DNA of 6,728 bases from Pseudomonadota bacterium (GTDB lineage Bacteria > Pseudomonadota > Alphaproteobacteria > Micavibrionales > Micavibrionaceae): contig JACQIJ010000217.1 of the NCBI GenBank assembly GCA_016198545.1, positions 1-6,728 of the forward strand, given 5' to 3'. Each line of letters opens with the position of its first letter. The stretch's first letter is position 1. The position numbers and the translations under genes were made by a program. Under the pieces are notes generated by a model. It was not told the origin of the DNA. It made no database searches and saw only the letters and a program-made list of their open reading frames with translations. Positions 1 through 6,094 of the stretch are shown piece by piece.

Positions 1-136
1 AAATGCGATGCATTCGCAGCCCCCGGGAAAGGGGCGCGACCGCTATGCTGCGGCGCAAAAAACAACCTGAAATCCATCACTTTTACCGGATTCGGAATGG
101 CAGGAACGCCACCCCTTAAAGAAGACAGACATACTT

Positions 137-150
137 GTACCATATAGTAC
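137..150. promoter_or_regulatory. Near-perfect 14-bp dyad, possible operator
   Basis: GTACCATATAGTAC is its own reverse complement except at one pair (positions 141 and 146). It sits about 155 bases before flhA and contains a -10-like TATAGT (143-148), but no matching -35 was found. It could be a repressor or activator operator; no known regulator motif was recognised. Short dyads of this size also occur by chance in AT-rich DNA. Confidence 0.2.
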
Positions 151-209
151 TGATTTATCAGCGTGTAATCAACCTATGCACAGACTTATGCTCAATTCAG
201 GCAAATTAT

Positions 210-250
210 AAGGAGATGTTTGCATGTCTTTCGTCCAGCGCGTAAAATAA
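210..250 (+). promoter_or_regulatory. Strong Shine-Dalgarno with 8-codon leader ORF before flhA
   Basis: AAGGAG at 210-215 is followed after 8 nt by ATG (224-226), which opens a reading frame of only eight codons (MSFVQRVK) ending in TAA at 248-250. It is in a different frame from flhA and ends 53 nt before the flhA ATG. The SD and its spacing are the best in the left part of the window, whereas flhA shows none. It could be a regulatory leader peptide, the remnant of a lost gene, or chance. Nothing in the peptide is recognisable. Confidence 0.25.
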
Positions 251-271
251 AACAGTAGGCATTATCGCCTC

Positions 272-299
272 TTCAAACGATCCAACGAAACAATATTAT
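272..299 (+). promoter_or_regulatory. Weak candidate promoter abutting the flhA start
   Basis: TTCAAA (272-277, 4/6 to the -35 consensus), a 16-nt spacer and TATTAT (294-299, 5/6 to the -10 consensus) lie directly before the flhA ATG at 304. A perfect TATAAT also overlaps at 297-302. A start 6-7 nt after TATTAT would fall on or just inside the flhA start codon, giving a leaderless or nearly leaderless mRNA. This would fit the absence of a ribosome site. The AT-rich context makes chance matches easy. Confidence 0.25.
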
Positions 300-303
300 A
301 ATT

Positions 304-2406
304 ATGGCCACTCCCGCATCGAACCTGCCTTCTACCATGTTGTCCCGCGCACAGGGCCGCCTTGCGCCCGTGCTGAAAGGCGATGCGCTGCTGGCTCTGG
401 GCATGATCGCCATCCTGATTTTCATGCTGGTTCCGATCCCGACATGGATGCTGGATCTGGGCTTGTCGGTGTCGATTACCTTTTCCGTCCTGATTCTGAT
501 GACTGTTCTGTTTATCGCTGCGCCGCTGGAATTTTCCACATTCCCGACCGTTCTGCTGATCTCCACGGCACTGCGGCTGGGCCTGAACGTCGCTTCCACG
601 CGCCTGATTCTTGAAAACGGCCACAAGGGGCGCGATGCGGCCGGGCACGTCATCGAAGCGTTCGGGGAATTCATCATCAAGGATTCCTATGTCATCGGCG
701 GCATCGTCTTCGCCATCCTTGTCATCGTCAACTTCGTGGTCATCACGAAAGGTTCCGGCCGCATCGCGGAAGTGGCCGCGCGTTTTACCCTTGATGCCAT
801 GCCCGGCAAACAGATGGCCATCGACGCGGATTTATCATCCGGCCTCATCAACGAAGATGAAGCCAAGGAGCGTCGCAAGAAACTGGAACAGGAAAGCACT
901 TTCTTCGGCGCGATGGACGGCGCCGCCAAATTCGTGCGCGGCGACGCAATCGCCGGCCTTCTCATCGTATTCATCAACATCATCGGCGGCATCGTCGTCG
1001 GAACGGCATTTCAGGACATGACTCTGGCCGATGCGGCGGCCAATTATACGATCCTGACCATCGGCGACGGGCTGGTGAGCCAGATCCCGGCCCTGATCGT
1101 TTCCGTCGGCGCGGGCATGCTCGTATCCAAGGCGGGCGTGGAGGGATCATCGCAGCAGGCCCTGTTCAAGCAGTTCGGGCGCTATCCCAAAGCGATGGCG
1201 CTCAGTTCCGCGTTGCTCGTAGTTCTCGGCCTGATGCCCGTTATCCCCGCGCCGCCGTTCCTGTTCCTGGGCGCGGTAACGGGCGGCATCGCCTGGTACA
1301 ATTGGAGGCGCCAGAAAATCGAGGAAGATGCAAAAGCCGAACAGGCAAAAAAGACAGGCCCGGCCGCAATCGCGGAAGAACCCATCTCAAAGGCGCTGGC
1401 GATGGACACAATCCGGCTCGAACTCGGATATGGCCTGCTGCCGCTGGTGCAGGGCGAGGGCACGAAACTGACCGACCAGATAAAAGGCCTGCGCCGCCAG
1501 CTGGCCGAGGACATGGGATACATCCTTCCCGCCGTGCGGATTCAGGACAACCTGCAGCTTCCCGCCAACACCTACACCGTGCGCATCAAGGAAATCGAGG
1601 TCGGCCGCGGCGACGTGCGCCCCGGCATGCTGATGTGCATGGACCCCTCGGGCGAGCCCATTTCCCTTCCCGGAGAGAACACGGTCGAGCCGACCTTTGG
1701 CCTGCCCGCCATGTGGATCGACGAAAGTTACCGCGAAGAAGCGCACTTCAAGGGTTACACGGTCGTCGATGCGCCGACGGTCGTTACCACTCATGTCACG
1801 GAAATCGTCAAGGATAATATGGCGGATCTCCTGTCCTATGCGGAGACGCAAAAACTTCTCGATGAACTGCCGAAGGATTATCAGAAGCTCGTCGCCGACG
1901 TCGTTCCGAACAAGATTTCCGTCAGCGGCCTGCAGCGTATCCTGCAAAATCTCGTCGCGGAGCGCATCTCCGTGCGCGACCTTCCCGCCATCCTCGAAGG
2001 CGTGGCCGAAGCCGCCGCCTACACGAAAAACCCGATGCTGGTCACAGAACATGTGCGCTCGCGCCTCGCGCGGCAAATATGCACGACGAACACGGGGCCG
2101 CAGGGCTACGTCCCGCTGGTCACGCTGACGCCGCAGTGGGAGCAATCATTTGCCGAATCCCTGATGGGCGACGGAGAGGAAAAACAGCTGGCGATGGCCC
2201 CCAGCCAGTTGCAGGGATTCATCAACGCCGTGCGCGAATGCTACGACAGGATGACGCAGGCGGGCGAAACGCCCGTGCTCCTGACGTCTCCGGGCATACG
2301 CCCTTACGTACGCTCGGTCGTCGAACGCTTCCGCCCGCAGACAATCGTCATGTCGCAAAACGAAATCCACCCCAAAGCCCGCATCAAGACGCTGGGGCAG
2401 GTATAG
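304..2406 (+). CDS. flhA: Flagellar biosynthesis protein FlhA (export gate)
   Basis: FlhA is the large membrane component of the flagellar type III export gate; its cytoplasmic ring docks chaperone-substrate complexes. At 700 residues it has the usual full length. The N-terminal half carries several hydrophobic helices (about 27-47, 50-73, 125-148, 212-234, 255-275, 298-335). The conserved FHIPEP segment is visible as TALRLGLNVASTRLIL (88-103) and, in the cytoplasmic loop after TKGSGRIAEVAARF, DAMPGKQMAIDADL (164-177). A charged linker (about 337-360) leads into the soluble C-terminal domain, including LPAMWI and the QNLVAERISVRDL helix. The ATG at 304 is the first usable start after the in-frame TAG at 256-258, but no Shine-Dalgarno precedes it; Met12 (337) has none either. 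No other flagellar gene is in the window, so flhA is separated here from downstream partners such as flhB and fliR. It could be confused only with a non-flagellar type III secretion paralogue; the sequence looks flagellar. Confidence 0.96.
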   Translation: MATPASNLPSTMLSRAQGRLAPVLKGDALLALGMIAILIFMLVPIPTWMLDLGLSVSITFSVLILMTVLFIAAPLEFSTFPTVLLISTALRLGLNVASTRLILENGHKGRDAAGHVIEAFGEFIIKDSYVIGGIVFAILVIVNFVVITKGSGRIAEVAARFTLDAMPGKQMAIDADLSSGLINEDEAKERRKKLEQESTFFGAMDGAAKFVRGDAIAGLLIVFINIIGGIVVGTAFQDMTLADAAANYTILTIGDGLVSQIPALIVSVGAGMLVSKAGVEGSSQQALFKQFGRYPKAMALSSALLVVLGLMPVIPAPPFLFLGAVTGGIAWYNWRRQKIEEDAKAEQAKKTGPAAIAEEPISKALAMDTIRLELGYGLLPLVQGEGTKLTDQIKGLRRQLAEDMGYILPAVRIQDNLQLPANTYTVRIKEIEVGRGDVRPGMLMCMDPSGEPISLPGENTVEPTFGLPAMWIDESYREEAHFKGYTVVDAPTVVTTHVTEIVKDNMADLLSYAETQKLLDELPKDYQKLVADVVPNKISVSGLQRILQNLVAERISVRDLPAILEGVAEAAAYTKNPMLVTEHVRSRLARQICTTNTGPQGYVPLVTLTPQWEQSFAESLMGDGEEKQLAMAPSQLQGFINAVRECYDRMTQAGETPVLLTSPGIRPYVRSVVERFRPQTIVMSQNEIHPKARIKTLGQV

Positions 2407-2432
2407 CGTCTACCAAAAAGAAGATTAGGGGG

Positions 2433-2825
2433 TTACTGTCCGCCCTGCTGCGGCCTTCCACCGCCGCGATGATGCCGGCGCGGTCCACGATGATGGCCGC
2501 CGCCTCCTCCGCCGCCGAAACTTCCACCGCCGCCCATGCTTCCGCCGCCGGCTTCCATGACGTTGCCGATATTGTCGTCGGAACCATCATTGCCGCCGCG
2601 GCGCGATGAGCGGTGCGGAGGGATTGGGATGGGTTTAGCCGCCATTTCATCGCGTTCGCTGATTGCGATCTCAATTTCAAGGCGCGCGGCTACCTTGCGC
2701 AGTTCATGGACAGCTTCCATCAGCACCTCGCGGCTGCCTCCTTCCTTGGGATCCTTGCGCCATGCGGCATAGGATTTCACGCAGGCCTCAGAAGCTTCGC
2801 TCAGTCTTTTTTCAATCTCGTCCAT
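2433..2825 (-). CDS. Hypothetical protein, helical N-terminus with Gly/His/Arg-rich tail
   Basis: I do not recognise a named family. The 130-residue protein has two parts. Residues 1-63 are charged and predicted helical (EKRLSEASEACVKSYAAW, then HELRKVAARLEIEIAISERD), probably coiled-coil or a small helical bundle. After the proline-rich joint KPIPIPPHRSSRR (64-76) the rest is disordered: an acidic patch (GNDGSDDNIGN) and then a glycine-rich stretch with HHRGPRRHHRGGGR (111-124) at the end. Such basic Gly/Arg/His tails often bind RNA, nucleic acid or metal; that is inference. There is no signal peptide. The start at 2825 has AAAGGG about 10 nt upstream. It lies 72 nt after guaC on the same strand and converges with flhA, with only 26 nt between the stops. 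Strong codon bias and the contrast between ordered head and biased tail support a real gene; the opposite-strand frames look like shadows. Confidence 0.78.
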   Translation of the reverse strand: MDEIEKRLSEASEACVKSYAAWRKDPKEGGSREVLMEAVHELRKVAARLEIEIAISERDEMAAKPIPIPPHRSSRRGGNDGSDDNIGNVMEAGGGSMGGGGSFGGGGGGGHHRGPRRHHRGGGRPQQGGQ

Positions 2826-2857
2826 AATCCATTTTCCCTTTTGAAAGTAACAACTGA

Positions 2858-2876
2858 CGGAGCATAGCCCGCTCCG
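2858..2876 (-). terminator. Hairpin between guaC and the downstream gene, weak terminator or processing site
   Basis: CGGAGC (2858-2863) and GCTCCG (2871-2876) form a perfect 6-bp stem with a 7-nt loop in the 72-nt gap. On the minus strand the stem is followed by TCAGTTGTT, so there is no true T-run. It may only attenuate or stabilise a guaC transcript. Confidence 0.3.
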
Positions 2877-2897
2877 CGATTTTACGCAAGCATGGCC

Positions 2898-3941
2898 TTA
2901 TTCCGCGCCAAAAACATTGTTCAGTTGCTGCGTGACCCTTACAAAGGTCGTGCGTTTCGACAATTCCTTAAGCTTCACCGCGCCCACATACGTGCAGGCG
3001 GATCGCAACCCGCCCAAAATCTCCTGCAATGTCGCAGCCACATCGCCCCTGCGCTTCACGCGCACAGCCTTTCCTTCGCTGGCGCGGTATTCAGCGACGC
3101 CGCCGGCGTGCTTTTCCATCGCCATGCCGCTGCTCATCCCGTAGAAGACGGCATATTTGCAGCCGCCTTCCTCGATAAACTCGCCCTCGCACTGGTCGTG
3201 CCCGGCCAGCATCCCGCCCAGCATGACGAAGTCCGCGCCCGCCCCGAACGCTTTCGCCAGATCGCCGGGAACCGTGCAACCGCCGTCGGAGCACACAAGC
3301 CCCTTCAGGCCGTGCGCGGCATCCGCGCATTCTATGACAGCCGACAGCTGCGGATAGCCGACGCCCGTCATCTTGCGCGTGGTGCAGACGCTGCCCGGCC
3401 CGATGCCGACCTTCACCACATCCGCGCCTGACAAAATAAGCTCTTCCACCATCTCGCCGGTCACGACATTTCCCGCCATAATCGTGACATCCGGCAGTTT
3501 CTCCCGCATCTTCTTTACAAAATCGGCAAACGGCTCCGCATAGCCGTTGGCGACGTCAATACACAGTTTGTCGATTCCTTTCGGGCTCTTCTTCAGAAAC
3601 GCATCGAGCTTTTCGACATCAGCATCCGCCACGCCGATGCTATACCAAACGTTTTTGCTGCCTTCCTTCTTGTAGAAATCCAGCAACGCATCCAGTTTGT
3701 AATGTTTGTGCAGAGCAACCGTCGCTCCCTGCCCCATTTGCGCGAAAGCGCGCGCCATATCCATTGTGCCGACGCCGTCCATATTCGCTGCGACGATGGG
3801 GACGCCTTCATATGCCTGCCCGCTCCAGCGGAACGTGAAGGCGCGGCCGATATCGACTTCTTTCCGGCTTGCCAGCGTCGAGCGCTTCGGACGTATCAGA
3901 ACATCTTTGAAATCCAGCTTTACATCTTCTTCTATGCGCAT
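2898..3941 (-). CDS. guaC: GMP reductase
   Basis: GuaC reduces GMP to IMP with NADPH, releasing ammonia, and so returns guanine nucleotides to the common purine pool in the cytosol. The protein has 347 residues, the same length I recall for E. coli GuaC, and aligns by eye along its whole length. It begins MRIEED-KL-FKDVLIRPKRSTL and carries the catalytic loop GIGPGSVCTTR with the nucleophile Cys186, the phosphate-binding region SDGGC (218-222) and LGGMLAGH (241-248), then FYGMSS and EYRASEGK (284-291). It has no inserted CBS domains, which separates it from IMP dehydrogenase. It starts 3 nt after the stop of the DUF1192 gene, so its ribosome site (weak AAGAG) lies inside that gene; the two are probably co-transcribed and translationally coupled. 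GMP reductase is less usual in alphaproteobacteria than in enteric bacteria, as far as I recall, so transfer is possible. Confidence 0.96.
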   Translation of the reverse strand: MRIEEDVKLDFKDVLIRPKRSTLASRKEVDIGRAFTFRWSGQAYEGVPIVAANMDGVGTMDMARAFAQMGQGATVALHKHYKLDALLDFYKKEGSKNVWYSIGVADADVEKLDAFLKKSPKGIDKLCIDVANGYAEPFADFVKKMREKLPDVTIMAGNVVTGEMVEELILSGADVVKVGIGPGSVCTTRKMTGVGYPQLSAVIECADAAHGLKGLVCSDGGCTVPGDLAKAFGAGADFVMLGGMLAGHDQCEGEFIEEGGCKYAVFYGMSSGMAMEKHAGGVAEYRASEGKAVRVKRRGDVAATLQEILGGLRSACTYVGAVKLKELSKRTTFVRVTQQLNNVFGAE

Positions 3942-3944
3942 GGT

Positions 3945-4133
3945 TTAACTCTTGAATATCGACGACGCGGCAGCCGCGTGCGCTTTCTTGCGCTCGATCT
4001 CCTTCTCGTAGCGGACGATTTCGCTTTTCATTTCCTCGATCCCCTCGCGCAGCTCATCAATCGACAGCTTGTCGAGCGGTTTCAGCTTCTTCGGCTGGTT
4101 GCGCGGCAAGTTGTCTTTATCCTCGTCGAACAT
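3945..4133 (-). CDS. DUF1192 family small protein
   Basis: This 62-residue protein matches the DUF1192 pattern as I remember it: a short acidic start (MFDEDKDNLP), a basic KK-LKPLDKLS segment, the core helix SIDELREGIEEMKSEIVRYEKEI (24-46), and the closing K-A-A-A-S-IF motif (RKKAHAAAASSIFKS). The family is small, cytosolic, predicted coiled-coil and of unknown function, and is found mainly in alphaproteobacteria. The frame stays open upstream to 4688, but that part is antisense to the oxidoreductase gene. The ATG at 4133 is preceded by AAGGG with 8 nt spacing and gives the family's length. It is the first gene of a minus-strand unit with guaC (3-nt gap) and is divergent from the oxidoreductase gene, with only 37 nt between start codons. 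My recollection is that DUF1192 genes often neighbour this type of oxidoreductase, which would suggest a conserved functional or regulatory link. Confidence 0.88.
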   Translation of the reverse strand: MFDEDKDNLPRNQPKKLKPLDKLSIDELREGIEEMKSEIVRYEKEIERKKAHAAAASSIFKS

Positions 4134-4135
4134 CC

Positions 4136-4163
4136 TTGTTTCCCTTTCAAAACCGCTTAAGAT
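4136..4163 (+). promoter_or_regulatory. Weak candidate promoter for the oxidoreductase gene
   Basis: TTGTTT (4136-4141), a 16-nt spacer and TAAGAT (4158-4163, 4/6) fill the 37-nt divergent gap. The -10-like hexamer ends 7 nt before the ATG at 4171, so a transcript would start at or next to that codon and be leaderless. The hexamers are poor matches. A promoter for the opposite gene would have to lie inside the oxidoreductase coding region. Confidence 0.2.
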
Positions 4164-4170
4164 TACGCAT

Positions 4171-5130
4171 ATGAACGCCCGGACGCAAGAAACTATGAAA
4201 GCCATAGAAATAAAGGGCAATGCCCTGCATTTGACCGAACGGCCTGTCCCTGTGCCGGGTCCGGACGAAACGCTGATCCGTGTGCAGGCTGCCGGGATCA
4301 ACCGCCCGGACATTTTGCAAAGGCTGGGCAAATACCCCCCGCCGCCCGGCATGACCGATATTCCGGGGCTGGAAGTTGCCGGTATTCGTGAGGATACGGG
4401 GGAAGCCGTATGCGCCCTGCTGGCCGGAGGCGGGTATGCCGAATACGCCGTTGCGCCCGCGGGCCAGTGCCTGCCTGTTCCGAAAGGATTGTCTATGGAG
4501 GAAGCCGCCGCGCTGCCCGAATGCGTCTTTACGGTCTGGAACAATTTGTTCCTGCGCGGCGGATTGAAAGCCGGAGAAAGCGCCCTGATCCACGGCGGCG
4601 CATCAGGCATCGGCACGACCGCCATCCAGATGGCCAAAGCCTTCGGCGCGCGCGCAATCGTCACGGCAGGCACGGAAGAAAAATGCAACGCCTGCCGGAA
4701 GCTGGGCGCGGATATTGCAATTAACTACAGAACATCCAATTTTGCCAATGAAATCAAAAAAATCTGCGGCGGCGTTGACGTCGTGCTCGATATGGTCGGC
4801 GGCGATTACGTGCCCCGCAGCATCGAAATCATGAATCCCGACGGACGGCATGTCAGCATCGCCTATCTGAACGGCGCAAAGGCGGAAGTGCCTATCCCCA
4901 GCATCATGCAAAAACGCCTGACCCTGACCGGATCAACGCTGCGCGCGCGACCCGTGGAAGAAAAAGCGGCGCTGGCCCGCGATTTAAAAGAAAAAGTCTG
5001 GCCGCTGATCGAGGCCGGAAAAATCCGCCCTGTCATTTTCAAGACCTTCCCGCTGGCCGAAGCCGCCGAGGCCCAAGCGGCGCTTGAAGGGGGCGGCCAT
5101 ATCGGAAAAATCGTTCTTTCACTGCCTTAA
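4171..5130 (+). CDS. NAD(P)H-quinone oxidoreductase, zinc-free MDR family (QOR/PIG3 type)
   Basis: This is a 319-residue medium-chain dehydrogenase/reductase of the quinone-oxidoreductase (zeta-crystallin/PIG3) branch, which uses NADPH to reduce quinones in the cytosol. Visible family marks are the N-terminal GroES-like fold with AAGINRPDILQRLGKYPPPPG (40-60) and IPGLEVAG (64-71), then GGGYAEYAVAP (86-96), the Rossmann motif GGASGIGTT (142-150), DVVLDMVGG (203-211), and the C-terminal GGHIGKIVL. The zinc ligands of alcohol dehydrogenases are absent. The start at 4171 (MNARTQETMKAIEI) resembles the ETM-AIEI opening I recall for alphaproteobacterial members. Met9 at 4195 is an alternative, and neither has a clear Shine-Dalgarno. 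The frame is open from 4069, but that part is antisense to the DUF1192 gene. The stretch between EVAG (68-71) and VCALL (80-84) is about nine residues shorter than usual. Its real substrate cannot be read from sequence. Confidence 0.92.
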   Translation: MNARTQETMKAIEIKGNALHLTERPVPVPGPDETLIRVQAAGINRPDILQRLGKYPPPPGMTDIPGLEVAGIREDTGEAVCALLAGGGYAEYAVAPAGQCLPVPKGLSMEEAAALPECVFTVWNNLFLRGGLKAGESALIHGGASGIGTTAIQMAKAFGARAIVTAGTEEKCNACRKLGADIAINYRTSNFANEIKKICGGVDVVLDMVGGDYVPRSIEIMNPDGRHVSIAYLNGAKAEVPIPSIMQKRLTLTGSTLRARPVEEKAALARDLKEKVWPLIEAGKIRPVIFKTFPLAEAAEAQAALEGGGHIGKIVLSLP

Positions 5131-5136
5131 ATTCCT

Positions 5137-5165
5137 CTGGCATTTCCCGGAAAAATCCGTATATT
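5137..5165 (+). promoter_or_regulatory. Candidate sigma-70 type promoter of trcR
   Basis: CTGGCA (5137-5142, 4/6) and TATATT (5160-5165, 5/6) are separated by exactly 17 nt, the best-spaced hexamer pair found in the window. Transcription would start near 5172, giving a leader of about 95 nt that contains the 5202-5229 hairpin. It begins 6 nt after the stop of the oxidoreductase gene, so trcR can be expressed independently of it. Confidence 0.5.
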
Positions 5166-5201
5166 ACCCTCTATTCTCCCCGGCTTTGATGAAAGGCTGA
5201 C

Positions 5202-5229
5202 CGTTGACCCGCGGAACACTGGGTCGGCG
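5202..5229 (+). promoter_or_regulatory. Hairpin in the trcR 5' leader
   Basis: CGTTGACCC (5202-5210) pairs with GGGTCGGCG (5221-5229) over nine base pairs, two of them G-U, around a 10-nt loop. It ends 25 nt before the ribosome site. There is no T-run directly after the stem, so it is not a plain terminator, although a T-rich stretch starts 11 nt later (5240-5249). It may affect mRNA stability or translation; no riboswitch class was recognised. Confidence 0.35.
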
Positions 5230-5267
5230 ATGGGGAAGGTTTTTGTTTTAATTCAGGAGGATAGATC

Positions 5268-5990
5268 ATGTGCGCAAAAAGAGCGGAAATAGCCGAGGGG
5301 CTGCTGATGCCCAAGGCGACAGCCGTATGGCTGGTTGAAAACACGGCCCTGACATTCGAGCAGATCGGGGACTTCACAGGACTGCATTATATCGAAGTGC
5401 AGGCGCTGGCCGATGAGGATGTCGGCCGCGGCATCGTCGGACGCAGCCCGATCGACCATAGCGAATTGACGCAGGAAGAGCTTGATAAGGCTATCGCCGA
5501 TTCCGGATACCGGATGAAAATGGCGAAAAGCGATTTGCCCGGCGTCAAGGTTCGCGCCAAGGGACCGAAATACACGCCCGTCGCCAAACGCAGCGACAAG
5601 CCGGATGCCATCGCCTATATCCTCAAGCACCATCCGGAAGTGTCGGACGCACAGATATGCAAGCTGTGCGGAACAACGAAGCCGACCATACAGTCCATAC
5701 GCGACCGCACATACCCCGGCAGCTCCGGCCTGAAGCCGCGCCATCCGGTCGATCTGGGCCTGTGCGCATATGCCGAACTTGATTACGCGATTAAAAAAGG
5801 CCTGCGCGCGCAGGGCAAGACGGATGAGGAAATCAAGGCACACAAGGCGCGCATGTACCAAAGCCAGGAAAAAGAGGAAGCTGCGCCTGAGCCGGCAGCA
5901 GCCCAATCCGGCAATGCGCTGGGCGGATTCGATTTCTCGAATTTCCTCGGCGGCGGAAATAAATCTTCGTCGGAAGAATCGGGATCGTAA
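5268..5990 (+). CDS. trcR: Cell-cycle transcriptional regulator TrcR (DUF1013)
   Basis: The protein belongs to the alphaproteobacterial family first called DUF1013 and later TrcR, annotated as a cell-cycle transcriptional regulator. The conserved opening MPKATAVWLVENTALTFEQI (14-33) is unmistakable. Two helix-turn-helix-like segments can be seen: LTFEQIGDFTGLHYIEVQAL (28-47) and VSDAQICKLCGTTKPTIQSI (125-144), the second within a block starting at KRSDKPDAIAYILKHHP. The conserved PRHPVDLGLCAYAELDYAI segment follows at 157-175. The tail from about 202 is acidic, Ala/Pro- then Gly/Ser-rich and probably disordered. At 240 residues it is about the family length as I recall it. The start at 5268 has AGGAGG (5255-5260) with 7-nt spacing; Met14 would match the core start of some relatives but has no comparable ribosome site. 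It has its own promoter candidate and a strong terminator, so is probably monocistronic. Confidence 0.93.
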   Translation: MCAKRAEIAEGLLMPKATAVWLVENTALTFEQIGDFTGLHYIEVQALADEDVGRGIVGRSPIDHSELTQEELDKAIADSGYRMKMAKSDLPGVKVRAKGPKYTPVAKRSDKPDAIAYILKHHPEVSDAQICKLCGTTKPTIQSIRDRTYPGSSGLKPRHPVDLGLCAYAELDYAIKKGLRAQGKTDEEIKAHKARMYQSQEKEEAAPEPAAAQSGNALGGFDFSNFLGGGNKSSSEESGS

Positions 5991-6010
5991 TCCGGGCGCA
6001 TTCATAAATC

Positions 6011-6039
6011 AAAAGCGGCCCCAAGGGGGCCGCTTTTTT
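6011..6039 (+). terminator. Strong intrinsic terminator of trcR, probably bidirectional
   Basis: AAAAGCGGCCCC (6011-6022) and GGGGCCGCTTTT (6026-6037) form a 12-bp perfect stem with a 3-nt loop and a T-run to 6039. It lies 21 nt after the trcR stop. Because the 5' arm begins with A-residues, it can also stop the convergent minus-strand transcript of the DUF465 gene. A smaller hairpin at 6052-6064 (CGAGG/CCTCG) followed on the minus strand by GG and five T (6045-6049) may add to that. Confidence 0.92.
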
Positions 6040-6073
6040 GCGCGAAAAACCCGAGGTCGCCTCGCGCTCGCCG

Positions 6074-6094
6074 CAGGCGTCAGGCGTCAGGCGT
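6074..6094. repeat. Three tandem copies of the heptamer CAGGCGT
   Basis: CAGGCGT is repeated exactly at 6074-6080, 6081-6087 and 6088-6094. The repeat runs across the stop codon of the minus-strand DUF465 gene (6087-6089) into the convergent intergenic space. Because 7 is not a multiple of 3, a gain or loss of a copy inside the coding part would shift the frame, but only the last codons are affected. Confidence 0.85.

Larger units (their letters stand above)
1..303. other. Non-coding region upstream of flhA
   Basis: No convincing gene is visible in these 303 bases. The first 60 bases can fold into two small hairpins: TGCGA/TCGCA at 4-8 and 14-18, and CCGC/GCGG at 40-43 and 50-53, extendable through GCG/CGC. 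The second is followed on the plus strand by an A-run rather than a T-run, so it is not an intrinsic terminator in that direction. A near-palindrome lies at 137-150. A GANTC site, the CcrM methylation motif of alphaproteobacteria, lies at 89-93. A strong ribosome site with a mini-ORF lies at 210-250. No good sigma-70 or sigma-54 promoter could be placed in the first 250 bases. The region probably carries flhA control elements, but that is inferred from position. Confidence 0.6.

Noticed and set aside
98..110. Possible sigma-54 promoter (TGGCAG...)
   Set aside because: The spacing between GG and GC is wrong and no TTGC element follows.
1387..2145. 252-residue open frame on the minus strand opposite flhA
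   Set aside because: It is antisense to a complete, clearly conserved flhA and is rich in the residues typical of shadow frames in GC-rich DNA.
2490..2545. CCG/CCGCC-rich repeats, considered as a DNA repeat element
   Set aside because: They are simply the codons of the glycine-rich tail on the minus strand; no regular spacer structure, so not a CRISPR or satellite.
4069..4170. Longer start for the oxidoreductase
   Set aside because: The extra 34 residues are antisense to the DUF1192 gene and have no counterpart in the family.
4134..4688. N-terminal extension of the DUF1192 frame to 247 residues
   Set aside because: The extra part is antisense to the oxidoreductase; the ATG at 4133 has a ribosome site and gives the family length.
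5253..6005. 250-residue open frame on the minus strand opposite trcR
   Set aside because: It mirrors trcR almost exactly, shows no recognisable domain, and trcR is unmistakable.
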